Notes under the pieces: generated by a model | The model's input: only the letters and a program-made list of their open reading frames with translations | Told to the model about the DNA's origin: nothing | Databases searched by the model: none | Shown: positions 13,921 through 27,716 of the stretch, piece by piece | Numbering within the stretch: position 1 is the first letter of the stretch | How the letters are laid out: each line of letters begins with the position of its first letter | Origin: Mixophyes australis | Lineage: Eukaryota; Chordata; Amphibia; Anura; Limnodynastidae | DNA length: 64,000 nucleotides | Direction: 5' to 3' | Assembly: GCA_036250195.1 (NCBI GenBank) | Contig: JAVHZZ010000012.1 | Span: 89,422,591 to 89,486,590, forward strand | Made by a program: the position numbers and the translations under genes

Positions 13921-16452
13921 TCATGAATCACGAATCGAATCATGAATCATGAATCGAATCATGAATCATGAATTGAATCATGAATCAAATCATGAATCAT
14001 GAATTGAATCATGAATCATGAATTGAATCTTGCTTCATGAATCATGAATTGAATCTTGAATCATGAATCGAATCATGAATCGAATCATGAATCGAATCAT
14101 GAATCATGAATTGAATCATGAATTGAATCATGAATTGAATCATGAATCATGAATTGAATCATGAATCATGAATTGAATCATGAATCATGAATCATGAATC
14201 ATGAATTGAATCATGAATCATGAATCATGAATCGAATCATGAATCATGAATCATGAATCGAATCATGAATCATGAATCATGAATCGAATCATGAATCATG
14301 AATCATGAATTGAATCCTAAATCATGAAATGAATCATTAATTGAATCATGAATCATGAATCGAATCATAAATTGAATCATGTATCATGAATCATGAAATG
14401 AATCATGAATCATGAATTGAATTATGAATCATGAAATGAATCATGAAATGAATCATGAATCGAATCATGAATTGAATCATGAATCATGAATTGAATCATG
14501 AACCATGAATTGAATCATGAATCATGAATTGAATAATGAATGGAATCATGAATCATTAATCGAATCATGAATCATGAATTGAATCGTGAATCATGAATCG
14601 AATCATAAATTGAATCATGAATCATGAAATGAATCATGAATCATGAATTGAATCATGGATCATGAATTGAATCATGAATCATGGATTGAATCGTGAATCA
14701 TGAATCGAATCATAAATTGAATCATGAATCATGAAATGAATCATGAATCATAAATTGAATCATGAATTGAATCATGAATCATGGATTGAATCGTGAATCA
14801 TGAATCGAATCATAAATTGAATCATGAATCATGAAATGAATCATGAATCATAAATTGAATCATGAATCGAATCATGAATCATGAATCATGAATTGAATCA
14901 TGAATTTAATCATGAATCATGTATTGAATAATGAATTGAATCATGAATCGAATCATGAATCATGAATCATGAATTGAATCATGAATCATGAATCGAATCA
15001 TGAATCATGAATTTAATCATGAATCATGTATTGAATAATGAATTGAATCATGAATCGAATCATGAATCATGAATCATGAATTGAATCATGAATCATTAAT
15101 CAAATCATGAATCATGAATTAAATTGAATCATGATTCATGAATCATGAATCGAATCATGAAACATGAATCGAATCATGAATCGAATCATGAACCGAATCA
15201 TGAATCATGAATCATGAATCGAATCATGAATCGAATCATGAATCATGAATCATGAATCGAATCATGAATCATGAATCGAATCATGAATCATGAATCGAAT
15301 CATGAATCATGAATCATGAATTGATTCCTAAATCATGAAATGAATCATGATTTGAGTCATGAATCATGAATCATAAATCGGATCATGAATCATGAATTGA
15401 ATCATAAAACATGAATCGAATCATGAATCATGAATCATAAAACATGAATCGACTCATGAATCATGAATCGAATCATAAATTGAATCATGAATCATGAATC
15501 ACGAATCGAATCATGAATAATGAATTGAATCATAATTTGAATCATAATTTGAATCATGAATCATGAATTGAATCATGAATTATGAATCAAATCATGAATC
15601 ATGAATTGAATCATGAATCATTAATCGAATCATGAATCATGAATTAAATTGAATCATGATTCATTAATCATGAATTGAATCATGAATCATGAATCAAATC
15701 ATGAATCATGAATCAATTGAATCATGAATCGAATCATGAATCATGAATTGAATTGAATCATGATTCATGAATCATGAATTGAATCATGAATCACAAATCA
15801 TGAATTGAATCAGGAATCATGAATCATGAATCATGAATTGAATCATGAATCATGAATTGAATCATGAAACATGAATCGAATCATGAACCATGAATAATGA
15901 ATCATGAATCATGAATTGAATCATGAATCATGAATCGAATCATGAATCGAATCATGAATCGAATCATGAATCGAATCATGAATCATTAATTGAATCATGA
16001 ATCATGAATTGAATCATGAATTGAATCATGAATCTTGAATTATGAAATGAATCATGAATCATAAATTGAATCATGAATCATGAATTGAATCATGAATCAT
16101 GAATTGACTCATGAATCGAATCATGAATCATAAATCATGAATTGAATCATGAATCTTGAATCATGAATCGAATAATGATTAATGAATTGAATCATGAATT
16201 GAATCATGAATCATTAATCATGAATCGAATCATGAATCGAATCATTAATCATGAATCGAATCATTAATCATGAATCGAATCATGAATCGAATCAAGAATC
16301 ATGAATCATGAATCGAATCATGAATCGAATCATGAATCGAATCATGAATCAAGAATCGAATCATGAATCATGAATCGAATCATGAATCGAATTATGAATT
16401 GAATCCTAAATCATGAAATGAATCATGATTTGAGTCATGAATCATGAATCAT
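12085..16452 (+). repeat. Long duplicated block, copy 2
   Basis: Second copy of the block at 1-4263, about 4.37 kb. It keeps a segment of about 226 bp that copy 1 has lost near base 300. The rightmost shared marker is CCTAAATC at 16405 followed by TGAGTCA. At 16453 the sequence changes partner: from about 16441 onward it follows 8011 (offset 8430) instead of 4252. The two parents share the same dozen bases around 16441-16452, so the switch lies inside a run of identical words, as expected for unequal exchange or a similar homology-driven event. Confidence 0.85.
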
Positions 16453-16840
16453 GAGTCGAATCATGAATCATGAGTCGAATCATGAATCATAAATCATGAA
16501 TTGAATCATAAATCTTGAATCATGAATTGAATCTTGAATCATGAATAATGAATTGAATCATGAATTGAATTATGAATCATGAATTGAATTATGAATCATG
16601 AATCGAATCATGATTCATGAATCGAATCATGAATCATGAATTGAATCATGAATCGAATCGTGAATCATGAATTGAATCATGAATCGAATCATAAATTGAA
16701 TCATGAATCATGAATGGAATCATGAATCATTAATCGAATCATGAATCATGAATCATGAATTGAATCGTGAATCATGAATCGAATCATAAATTGAATCATG
16801 AATCATGAAATGAATCATGAATCATGAATTGAATCATGAA
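16441..16840 (+). repeat. 400-bp duplicated segment, copy 2
   Basis: Partner of 8011-8410 at a constant offset of 8430 bp. Its left edge is the switch point of the 4.37-kb block (16441-16452). Just beyond its right edge (16841 onward) the sequence resembles 7861 onward instead, so a second partner switch lies within a few hundred bases of the first. Confidence 0.8.
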
Positions 16841-19574
16841 TCATGAATTGAATCGTGAATCGAATCATAAATTGAATCATGAATCATGAATCATGAAATG
16901 AATCATGAATCATGAAATGAATCATGAATCATGAAATGAATCATGAATTGAATCATGAATCATGAAATGAATCATGAATCATGAATCGAATCATGAATCG
17001 AATCATGAATCATGAATTAAATCATGAATGAAATCATGAATCATGAATTGAATCATGAATCATGATTCGAATCATGAATCGAATCATGAATCATAAATAG
17101 AATCATGAATCACAAATCATGAATCATGAATTGAATCATGAATTGAATCATGAATCATGAATCAAATCATGAATCATGAATCGAATAATGAATCATGAAT
17201 CGAATCATGAATCATGAATCATGAATTGAATCATGATTCATTAATCGAATCATGAATCATAAATTGAATCATGAATCGAATCATGAATCGAATCATGAAT
17301 TGAATCATGAATCATTAATCGAATCATGAATTGAATCATGAATCATGAATTGAATCATGAATCATGAATCCTAAATCGGATCATTAATCATGAATTGAAT
17401 CATAAAACATGAATCGAATCATGAATCATGAATTGAATCATGAAGCGAATCATAAATCATGAATTGAATCATGAATCATGAATCATGAATTGAATCTTGC
17501 TACATGAATCATGAATTGAATCTTGAATCATGAATCGAATCATGAATCATGAATTGAATCATGAATCGAATCATGAATCGAATCATGAATCATTAATCGA
17601 ATCATGAATCGAATCATGAATCATGAATCATGAATCGAATCATGAATCATGAATCGAATCATGAATCATGAATCATGAATCGAATCATGAATCATGAATC
17701 GAATCATGAATCATGAATCATGAATTGAATCCTAAATCATGAAATGAATCATGAATTGAATCATGAATCATGAATCGAATCATAAATTGAATCATGTATC
17801 ATGAATCTTGAAATGAATCATGAATCATGAATTGAATCATGAATCATGAAATGAATCATGAATCGAATCATGAATTGAATCATGAATCATGAAATGAATC
17901 ATGAATCATGAATTGAATCATGAATCATGAATTGAATCGTGAATCGAATCATGAATGGAATCATGAATCATTAATCGAATCATGAATCCTGAATCATGAA
18001 TTGAATCGTGAATCATGAATCGAATCATAAATTGAATCATGAATCATGAAATGAATCATGAATCATGAATTGAATCATGAATCATGAATTGAATCGTGAA
18101 TCATGAATCGAATCATAAATTGAATCATGAATCATTAATCGAATCATGAATCATAAATTGAATCATGAATTGAATCATGAATCATTAATCGAATCATGAA
18201 TTGAATCATGAATCATGAATCGAATCATGAATTGAATCATGAATCATGAATTGAATCATGAATCATGAATCATAAATCGGATCATGAATCATGAATTGAA
18301 TCATAAAACATGAATCGAATCATGAATCATGAATTGAATCATGACGCGAATCATAAATTGAATCATGAATCATGAATCGAATCTAGAATCATGAACTGAA
18401 TCATGAATCGAATCATGAATCGAATCATGAATCATGAATCATGAATCATGAATTTAATCATGAATTATATATTGAATCATGAATCGAATCATGAATCATG
18501 AATTGAATCATAAATCATGAATCATGAATTAAAACATGAATTAAATCATGAATCATTAATCAAATCATGAATCATTAATTGAATCATGAATTGAATTATA
18601 AATCATGAATCATGAATTGAATCATGAATCATGAATCGAATCATGAATCATTAATCGAATCATGAATCATGAATTGAATCATGAATCGAATCATGAATCG
18701 AATCATGAATCATAAATAGAATCATAAATCACAAATCATGAATCATGAATTGAATCTTGAATTGAATCATGAATCATGAATCGAATCATGATTCATGAAT
18801 CGAATCATGAATCAAGAATCATGAATCATGAATCATGAATTGAATCATGAATCATTAATCGAATCATGAATCAAATTGAATCATGAATTGAATCATGAAT
18901 CATGAATTGAATCATAAATCATAAATCAAATCATAAATCATGAATTGAATCATGAATTGAATCATGAAACATGAATTGAATCATGAATCATGAATTGAAT
19001 CATGAATTATGAATTGAATCATGAATTGAATCATGAATTGAATCATGAATCGAATCATGAATCGAATCATGAATCATGAATCGAATCATGAATCATAAAT
19101 TGAATCATGAATTGAATCATGAATCTTGAATTGAGTCATGAATCATGAATTATGAATGAATCATGAATCATGAATTGAATCATGAATCATGAATGAATCA
19201 TGAATCAAGAATTGAAGCATTAAATATGAGTCGAATCATGAATCATAAATCATGAATTGAATCATGAATCTTGAATCACGAATCGAATCATGAATAATGA
19301 ATTGAATCATGAATTGAATCATGAATCATGAATTGAATCATGAATTATGAATCAAATCATGAATCATGAATAATGAATCAAATCATGAATCATGAATCAT
19401 TAATTGAATCATGAATCGAATCATGAATCACAAATCATGAATTGAATCATGAATCATGAATCATGAATTGAATCATGAATCATGAATCATGAATCGAATC
19501 ATGAATCATGAATCGAATCATGAATCGAATCATGAATCATGAATCATGAATCATTAATTGAATCATGAATTGAA
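16453..19574 (+). repeat. 4-kb tandem block, copy 1
   Basis: Colinear with 20411-23780. Shared markers: TTGCTACATG (17497 and 21578), CCTAAATCATGAAATG (17731 and 21762), TCTAGA within GAATCTAGAATC (18382 and 22401, offset 4019), GCATTAAATATGAG (19217 and 23271). These two TCTAGA sites are the only ones I noticed in the window. This copy carries the private variant GACGCGAATC at 18344, where the partner reads GAAGCGAATC. Together with the 19570-20420 segment the tandem period is about 3.95-4.06 kb. Confidence 0.8.
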
Positions 19575-20420
19575 TCATAAAACATGAATCAAATCATCAA
19601 TCCTGAATCATGAATTGAATCATGAAGCAAATCATAAATCATGAATTGAATCATGAATTGAATCATGAATTGAATCTTGCTTCATGAATCATGAATTGAA
19701 TCTTGAATCATGAATCGAATAATGAATCGAATCATGAATCATGAATTGAATCATTAATCGAATCATGAATCATGAATTGAATCATGAATCATGAATCATG
19801 AATTGAATCATGAATCATGAATTGAATCATGAATTGAATCATGAATTCTGAATTGAATCATAAATTGAATCATGAATCGAATTATTAATCATGAATCATG
19901 AATTGAATCATGAATCATGAATTGAATCATGAATCATGAGTCGAATCATGAATCATAAATCATGAATTGAATCATAAATCTTGAATCATGAATTGAATCT
20001 TGAATCATGAATTGAATTATGAATCATGAATCGAATCATGATTCATGAATCGAATCATGAATCATGAATTGAATCATGAATCGAATCGTGAATCATGAAT
20101 TGAATCGTGAATCATGAATCGAATCAAATTGAATCATGAACCATTAATGGAATCATGAATCATTAATCGAATCATGAATCATGAATCATGAATTGAATCG
20201 TGAATCATGAATCGAATCATAAATTGAATCATGAATCATGAAATGAATCATGAATCATAAATTGAATCATGAATCATGAATCATGAAATGAATCATGAAT
20301 CATGAATTGAATCATGAATTCTGAATTGAATCATAAATTGAATCATGAAACAAATTATTAATCATGAATCATGAATTGAATCATGAATCATGAATTGAAT
20401 CATGAATCATGAGTCGAATC
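19570..20420 (+). repeat. Duplicated block, copy 2 (partner 7075-8040)
   Basis: Second copy of the block at 7075. It sits between the two copies of the 4-kb tandem block, and its right end runs smoothly into the 20411 block. It is about 120 bp shorter than copy 1 between the two GAATTCTG markers. Its CATCAATC marker has a further change to CATCAATCC, which is private to this copy. Confidence 0.75.
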
Positions 20421-23400
20421 ATGAATCATAAATCATGAATTGAATCATAAATCTTGAATCATGAATTGAATCTTGAATCATGAATAATGAATTGAATCAT
20501 GAATTGAATTATGAATCATGAATTGAATTATGAATCATGAATCGAATCATTAATCATGAATCGAATCATGAATCATGAATTGAATCATGAATCGAATCGT
20601 GAATCATGAATTGAATCGTGAATCATGAATCGAATCATAAATTGAATCATGAATCATGAATGGAATCATGAATCATTAATCGAATCATGAATCATGAATC
20701 ATGAATTGAATCGTGAATCATGAATCGAATCATAAATTGAATCATGAATCATGAAATGAATCATGAATCATGAATTGAATCATGAATTGATTTGTGAATC
20801 GAATCATAAATTGAATCATGAATCATGAATCATGAAATGAATCATGAATCATGAAATGAATCATGAATCATGAAATGAATCATGAATCATGAAATGAATC
20901 ATGAATCATGAATTGAATCATGAATCATGAATCATGAAATGAATCATGAATCATGAATCGAATCATGAATCGAATCATGAATCATGAATCGAATCATGAA
21001 TCATGAATCATGAATTGAATCATAAATCATGAATCATGAATCATGAATTGAATCATGAATCATGAATCAAATTATGAATCATGAATTAAATCATGAATCA
21101 AATCATGAATCATGAATTGAATCATGAATCATGATTCGAATCATGAATCATGATTCGAATCATGAATCGAATCATGAATCATAAATAGAATCATGAATCA
21201 CAAATCATGAATCATGAATTGAATCATGAATTGAATCATGAATCATGAATCAAATCATGAATCGAATAATGAATCATGAATCGAATCATGAATCATGAAT
21301 TGAATCATGATTCATTAATCGAATCATGAATCATAAATTGAATCATGAATCGAATCATGAATCATGAATCGAATCATGAATTGAATCATGAATCATTAAT
21401 CGAATCATGAATTGAATCATGAATCATGAATTGAATCATGAATCATGAATCCTAAATCGGATCATGAATCATGAATTGAATCATAAAACATGAATCGAAT
21501 CATGAATCATGAATTGAATCATGAAGCGAATCATAAATCATGAATTGAATCATGAATCATGAATCATGAATTGAATCTTGCTACATGAATCATGAATTGA
21601 ATCTTGAATCATGAATCGAATCATGAATCATGAATCGAATCATGAATCATTAATCGAATCATGTATCGAATCATGAATCATGAATCATGAATCGAATCAT
21701 GAATCATGAATCGAATCATGAATCATGAATCGAATCATGAATCATGAATCATGAATTGAATCCTAAATCATGAAATGAATCATGAATTGAATCATGAATC
21801 ATGAATCGAATCATAAATTGAATCATGTATCATGAATCATGAATCATGAATTGAATCATGAATCATGAAATGAATCATGAATCGAATCATGAATTGAATC
21901 ATGAATCATGAATTGAATCATGAATCATGAAATGAATCATGAATCGAATCATGAATGGAATCATGAATCATTAATCGAATCATGAATCCTGAATCATGAA
22001 TTGAATCGTGAATCATGAATCGAATCATAAATTGAAACATGAATCATGAAATGAATCATGAATCATGAATTGAATCATGAATCATGAATTGAATCGTGAA
22101 TCATGAATCGAATCATAAATTGAATCATGAATCATTAATCGAATCATGAATCATAAATTGAATCATGAATTGAATCATGAATCATTAATCGAATCATGAA
22201 TTGAATCATGAATCATGAATTGAATCATGAATCATGAATCGAATCATGAATTGAATCATGAATCATGAATTGAATCATGAATCATGAATCATAAATCGGA
22301 TCATGAATCATGAATTGAATCATAAAACATGAATCGAATCATGAATCATGAATTGAATCATGAAGCGAATCATAAATTGAATCATGAATCATAAATCGAA
22401 TCTAGAATCATGAACTGAATCATGAATCGAATCATGAATCATGAATCATGAATCATGAATTTAATCATGAATTATATATTGAATCATGAATCGAATCATG
22501 AATCATGAATCATGAATTGAATCATAAATCATGAATCATGAATTAAAACATGAATTGAATCATGAATCGAATCATAATTCATTAATCAAATCATGAATCA
22601 TTAATTGAATCATGAATTGAATTATAAATCATGAATCATGAATTGAATCATGAATCATGAATCGAATCATGAATCATTAATCGAATCATGAATCATGAAT
22701 CGAATCATGAATCGAATCATGAATCATAAATAGAATCATGAATCACAAATCATGAATCATGAATCATGAATTGAATTTTGAATTGAATCATGAATCGAAT
22801 CATGAATCATTAATCGAATCATGATTCATGAATCGAATCATGAATCAAGAATCATGAATCGAATCATGAATCAAGAATCATGAATCGAATCATGAATCAT
22901 GAATCATGAATTGAATCATGAATCATTAATCGAATCATGAATCATAAATTGAATCATGAATTGAATCATGAATCATGAATTGAATCATAAATCATGAATC
23001 AAATCATAAATCATGAATTGAATCATGAGTTGAATCATGAAACATGAATTGAATCATGAATCATGAATTGAATCATGAATTATGAATTGAATCATGAATT
23101 GAATCATGAATCGAATCATGAATCGAATCATGAATCATGAATCGAATCATGAATCATAAGTTGAATCATGAATTGAATCATGAATCTTGAATTGAGTCAT
23201 GAATCATGAATTATGAATGAATCATGAATTGAATCATGAATCATGAATGAATCATGAATCATGAATTGAAGCATTAAATATGAGTCAAATCATGAATCAT
23301 AAATCATGAATTGAATCATGAATCTTGAATTGATTCATGAATTGAATCATGAATCATGAATTGATTCATGAATTGAATCATGAATCAAAAATCATGAATC

Positions 23401-23780
23401 GAATCATGAATAATGAATTGAATCATGAATTGAATCATGAATCATGAATTGAATCATGAATTATGAATCAAATCATGAATCATGAATTATGAATCAAATC
23501 ATGAATCATGAATAATGAATCAAATCATGAATCATGAATCATTAATTGAATCATGAATCGAATCATGAATCACAAATCATGAATTGAATCATGAATCATG
23601 AATCATGAATTGAATCATGAATCATGAATTAATTCATGAATCGAATCATGAACCTCGAATCATGAACCATGAATCATGAATTGAATCATGATTCATGAAT
23701 CATGAATCGAATCATGAATCGAATCATGAATCGAATCATGAATCATGAATCATGAATCATTAATTGAATCATGAATTGAA
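20411..23780 (+). repeat. 4-kb tandem block, copy 2
   Basis: Second copy of 16453-19574, somewhat longer. It has extra words around 23332-23390, where two GAATTGATTCATG variants occur that copy 1 lacks, and a GAACCTCGAATC variant at 23640 that I saw nowhere else. After about 23780 the two copies no longer correspond: copy 1 continues into CATCAATCC, copy 2 into ordinary words and the 197-bp duplication. Confidence 0.78.
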
Positions 23781-24109
23781 TCATGAATCATGAATTGAAT
23801 CATGAATCATGAATCATAAATTGAATCATGAATTGAATCATGAATCATGGATCATAAATTGAATCATGAATCATGAATCATGAATTGAATCATAAATCAT
23901 GAGTTGAATTATGAATCATGAATTAAATCATGAATCAAATCATGAATCATGAATTGAATCATGAATCATGATTCGAATCATGAATCGAATCATGAATCAT
24001 GAATCATGAATTGAATCATGAATCAAATCATGAATCATGAATCATGAATCGAATCATGAATCAAGAATCATGAATCATGAATCGAATCATGAATCATGAA
24101 TCATGAATT

Positions 24110-24430
24110 GAATCATGAATCATTAATCGAATCATGAATTGAATCTTGAATCATGAATCATAAATCGGATCATGAGTCATGAATTGAATCATAAAACATG
24201 AATCGAATCATGAATCATGAATCATGAATCATGAATCATAAATTGAATCATGAATCGAATCATGAATCATGAATCGAATCATGAATTGAATCATGAATCA
24301 TGAATTGAATCATGAATCATTAATCGAATCATGAATTGAATCTTGAATCATGAATCATAAATCGGATCATGAGTCATGAATTGAATCATAAAACATGAAT
24401 CGAATCATGAATCATGAATCATGAATCATG
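24110..24430 (+). repeat. 197-bp local tandem duplication
   Basis: CATTAATCGA at 24121 and 24318, and CATGAGTCATG at 24171 and 24368, are both 197 bp apart. The first is followed in both copies by the rare GAATCTTGAATC word and then ATAAATCGGATC. The copies fall out of register after about 24420. Confidence 0.75.
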
Positions 24431-25057
24431 AATCATGAATTGAATCATGAAGCGAATCATAAATCATGAATTGAATCATGAATCATGAATCATGAATTGA
24501 ATCATGAATCATGAATCATGAATTGAATCATGAATCATGAATTGAATCTTGAATCATGAATTGAATCTTGCTTCATGAATCATGAATTGAATCTTGAATC
24601 ATGAATCGAATCATGAATCATTAATCGAATCATGAATTGAATCATGAATCATGAATTGAATCATGAATCATGAATCATGAATCATGAATCGAATCATGAA
24701 TCATGAATCATGAATTGAATCCTAAATCATGAAATGAATCATGAATTGAATCATGAATCATGAATCGAATCATAACTTGAATCATGTATCATGAATCATG
24801 AAATGAATCATGAATCATGAATTGAATCATGAATCATGAATCAAATCATGAATCATGAATCATGAATCGAATCATGAATCAAGAATCATGAATCATGAAT
24901 CGAATCATGAATCATGAATCGAATAATGAATCATGAATCATGAATTGAATCATGAATCCTTAATCGAATCATGAATCATAAATTGAATCATGAATCGAAT
25001 CATGAATCGAATCATGAATCGAATCATGAATCATGAATCGAATCATGAATTGAATCA

Positions 25058-26540
25058 TGAATCATAAATCGGATCATGAATCATGAATTGAATCATAAAT
25101 CATAAATTGAATCATGAATCATGAATCATGAATCGAATCATGAATCATGAATTGAATCATGAATCGAATCATGAATCATGAATCGAATCATGAATCATGA
25201 ATCGAATCATGAATCATGAATCATGAATCATGAATTTAATCATGAATTATGTATTGAATCATGAATTTTATCATGAATCGAATCATGAATCAAGAATCAT
25301 GTATTGAATCATAAATCATGAATCATGAATCATGAATTAAAACATGAATTGAATCATGAATCATAAATCGAATCATGAATCATTAATCAAATCATGAATC
25401 ATTACTTGAATCATGAATTGAATAATAAATCATGAATCATGAAATGAATCATGAATCATGAATCGAATCATAAATCATTAATCGAATCATGAATCATGAA
25501 TTGAATCATGAATCATGAATTGAATCATGAATCATGAATCAAATCATGACTCATAAATAGAATCATGATTCATGAATCATGAATCGAATCATGATTCATG
25601 AATCATGAATCGAATCATGAATCAAGAATCATGAATCGAATCATGAATCAAGAATCATGAATCGAATCATGAATCAAGAATCATGAATCAAATCATGAAT
25701 CATGAATTGAATCATGAATCGAATCATGAATCATGAATTGAATCATGATTCATGAATCATGAATCGAATCATGATTCATGAATCATGAATCGAATCATGA
25801 ATCAAGAATCATGAATCGAATCATGAATCAAGAATCATGAATCAAATCATGAATCATGAATTGAATCATGAATCATTAATCGAATCATGAATCATAAATT
25901 GAATCATGAATCGAATCATGAATTGAATCATGAATCATTAATCGAATCATGAATTGAATCATGAAATGAATCAAGAATCATGAATCATAAATCGGATCAT
26001 GAATCATGAATTGAATCATAAAACATGAATTGAATCATGAAATGAATCATGAATCATGAAACATGAATTGAATCATAAAACATGAATCGAATCGTAAATC
26101 ATGAATCAAATCGTAAATCATGAATCGAGTCATGAATCATGAATTGAATCATGAATCATGAATTGAATCATGAATCATGATTCGAATTATGAATCATGAT
26201 TCGAATCATGAATCATGATTCGAATCATGAATCATGAATCGAATCATGAATCATGAATTGAATCATGAATAATTAATCGAATCATGAATCATGAATCACG
26301 AATCGAATCATGAATCAAGAATCGAATCATGAATCATGAATCGAATCATGAATCATGAATCGAATCATGAATCATGAATTGAATCATGATCCATGAATTG
26401 AATCATGATCCATGAATTGAATCATGAATCATAAATTGAATCATGAATCATGAATCACGAATCGAATCATGAATCGAATCATGAATCATGAATTGAATCA
26501 TGAATCATGAATTGAATCATGATCCATGAATTGAATCATA
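25058..26540 (+). repeat. 2-kb family unit, headless copy (partner 30685-32020)
   Basis: Starts near ATAAATCGG without the CCTAAATC header. It shares the rare GAATTTTATC with 30834 (offset 5571), TTACTTG with 30974 (offset 5572) and CATGATCCATG with about 31871 (offset 5486). It also carries the CGTAAATC pair at about 26091, which links it to the units at 1, 9911 and 11957. The CATGATCCATG word is expanded to at least five copies between 26386 and 26660. Confidence 0.72.
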
Positions 26541-27716
26541 AATTGAATCATGAATCATGAATCACGAATCGAATCATGAATCATGAATCGAATCATGAAT
26601 CATGAATTGAATCATGAATCATGAATTGAATCATGATCCATGAACTGAATCATGATCCATGAATTGAATCATAAGTCATGAATCAAATCATAAATCATGA
26701 ATGGAATCATGAATCATGAAATGAATCAAGAATTGAATCATGAATCATGAATCATGAATTTAATCATGAAACATGAATTGAATCATGAATCATGAATTGA
26801 ATCATGAATTATGAATTGAATTATGAATCGAATCATGAATCGGATCAAGAATCGAATCATGAATCATAAATTGAATCATGAATCATGAATTATGAATGAA
26901 TCATGAATCATGAATTGAATCATGAATCATGAATTATGAATGAATCATGAATCATGAATTGAAGCATTAAATATGAGTCGAATCATGAATCATAAATCAT
27001 GAATTGAATCATGAATCTTGAATTACGAATCGAATCGTGAATAATGAATTGAATCATGAATTGAATCATGAATCATGAATTGAATCATGAATCATGAATC
27101 ATGAATTGAATCATGAATCGAATTATGAACCATGAATCATGAATTAAATCATGAATCATGAATCGAATCATGAATCATGAATCGAATCATGAATCATGAA
27201 TCATTAATTGAATCATGAATTGAATCATGAATCATGAAATGAATCATGAATCATAAATTGAATCATGAATCATGAATCATGAACTGAATCATGAATTATG
27301 AAATGAATCATGAATCATGAATCATGAATTAAATCATGAATTAAATCAAGAATCATGAATTGAATCATGAATAATGAATTGACTCATGAATCATGAGTTG
27401 AATCATGAATCATAAATCATGAATTGAATCATGAATCGAATAATGAATTGAATCATGAATCATGAATCATAAATCATGAATCATGAATCGAATCATGAAT
27501 TGAATCATGAATCATGAATTGAATCATGAATCATGAATTGAATCATGAATCATAAATTGAATCATGAATCATGAATCATGAATCATGAATTGAATCATGA
27601 ATCATGAATTGAATCATGAATCATGAATCATGAATCGAATCATGAATCGAATCATGAATCATGAATCGAATCATGAATCATGAATCGAATCATGAATCAT
27701 GAATCATGAATTGAAT
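26541..27716 (+). repeat. Left-to-right domain transition, first part
   Basis: This stretch holds the last GCATTAAATATGAG in the window (26965), a left-domain marker, and the first TTGACTCATGAATCATGAG (27369), a marker that recurs only to the right of it. It is therefore where left-type sequence gives way to right-type sequence. No gene is present. Confidence 0.6.

Noticed and set aside
18370..18410. GAATCTAGAATCATGAACTG as a possible insertion boundary
   Set aside because: It is explained by point changes in two words and recurs at the matching place of the 4-kb tandem copy (22401).
23630..23670. GAACCTCGAATC as a possible fragment of non-satellite DNA
   Set aside because: It differs from normal words by only a few bases and is flanked by ordinary words on both sides, so it is a mutated word and not an insert.
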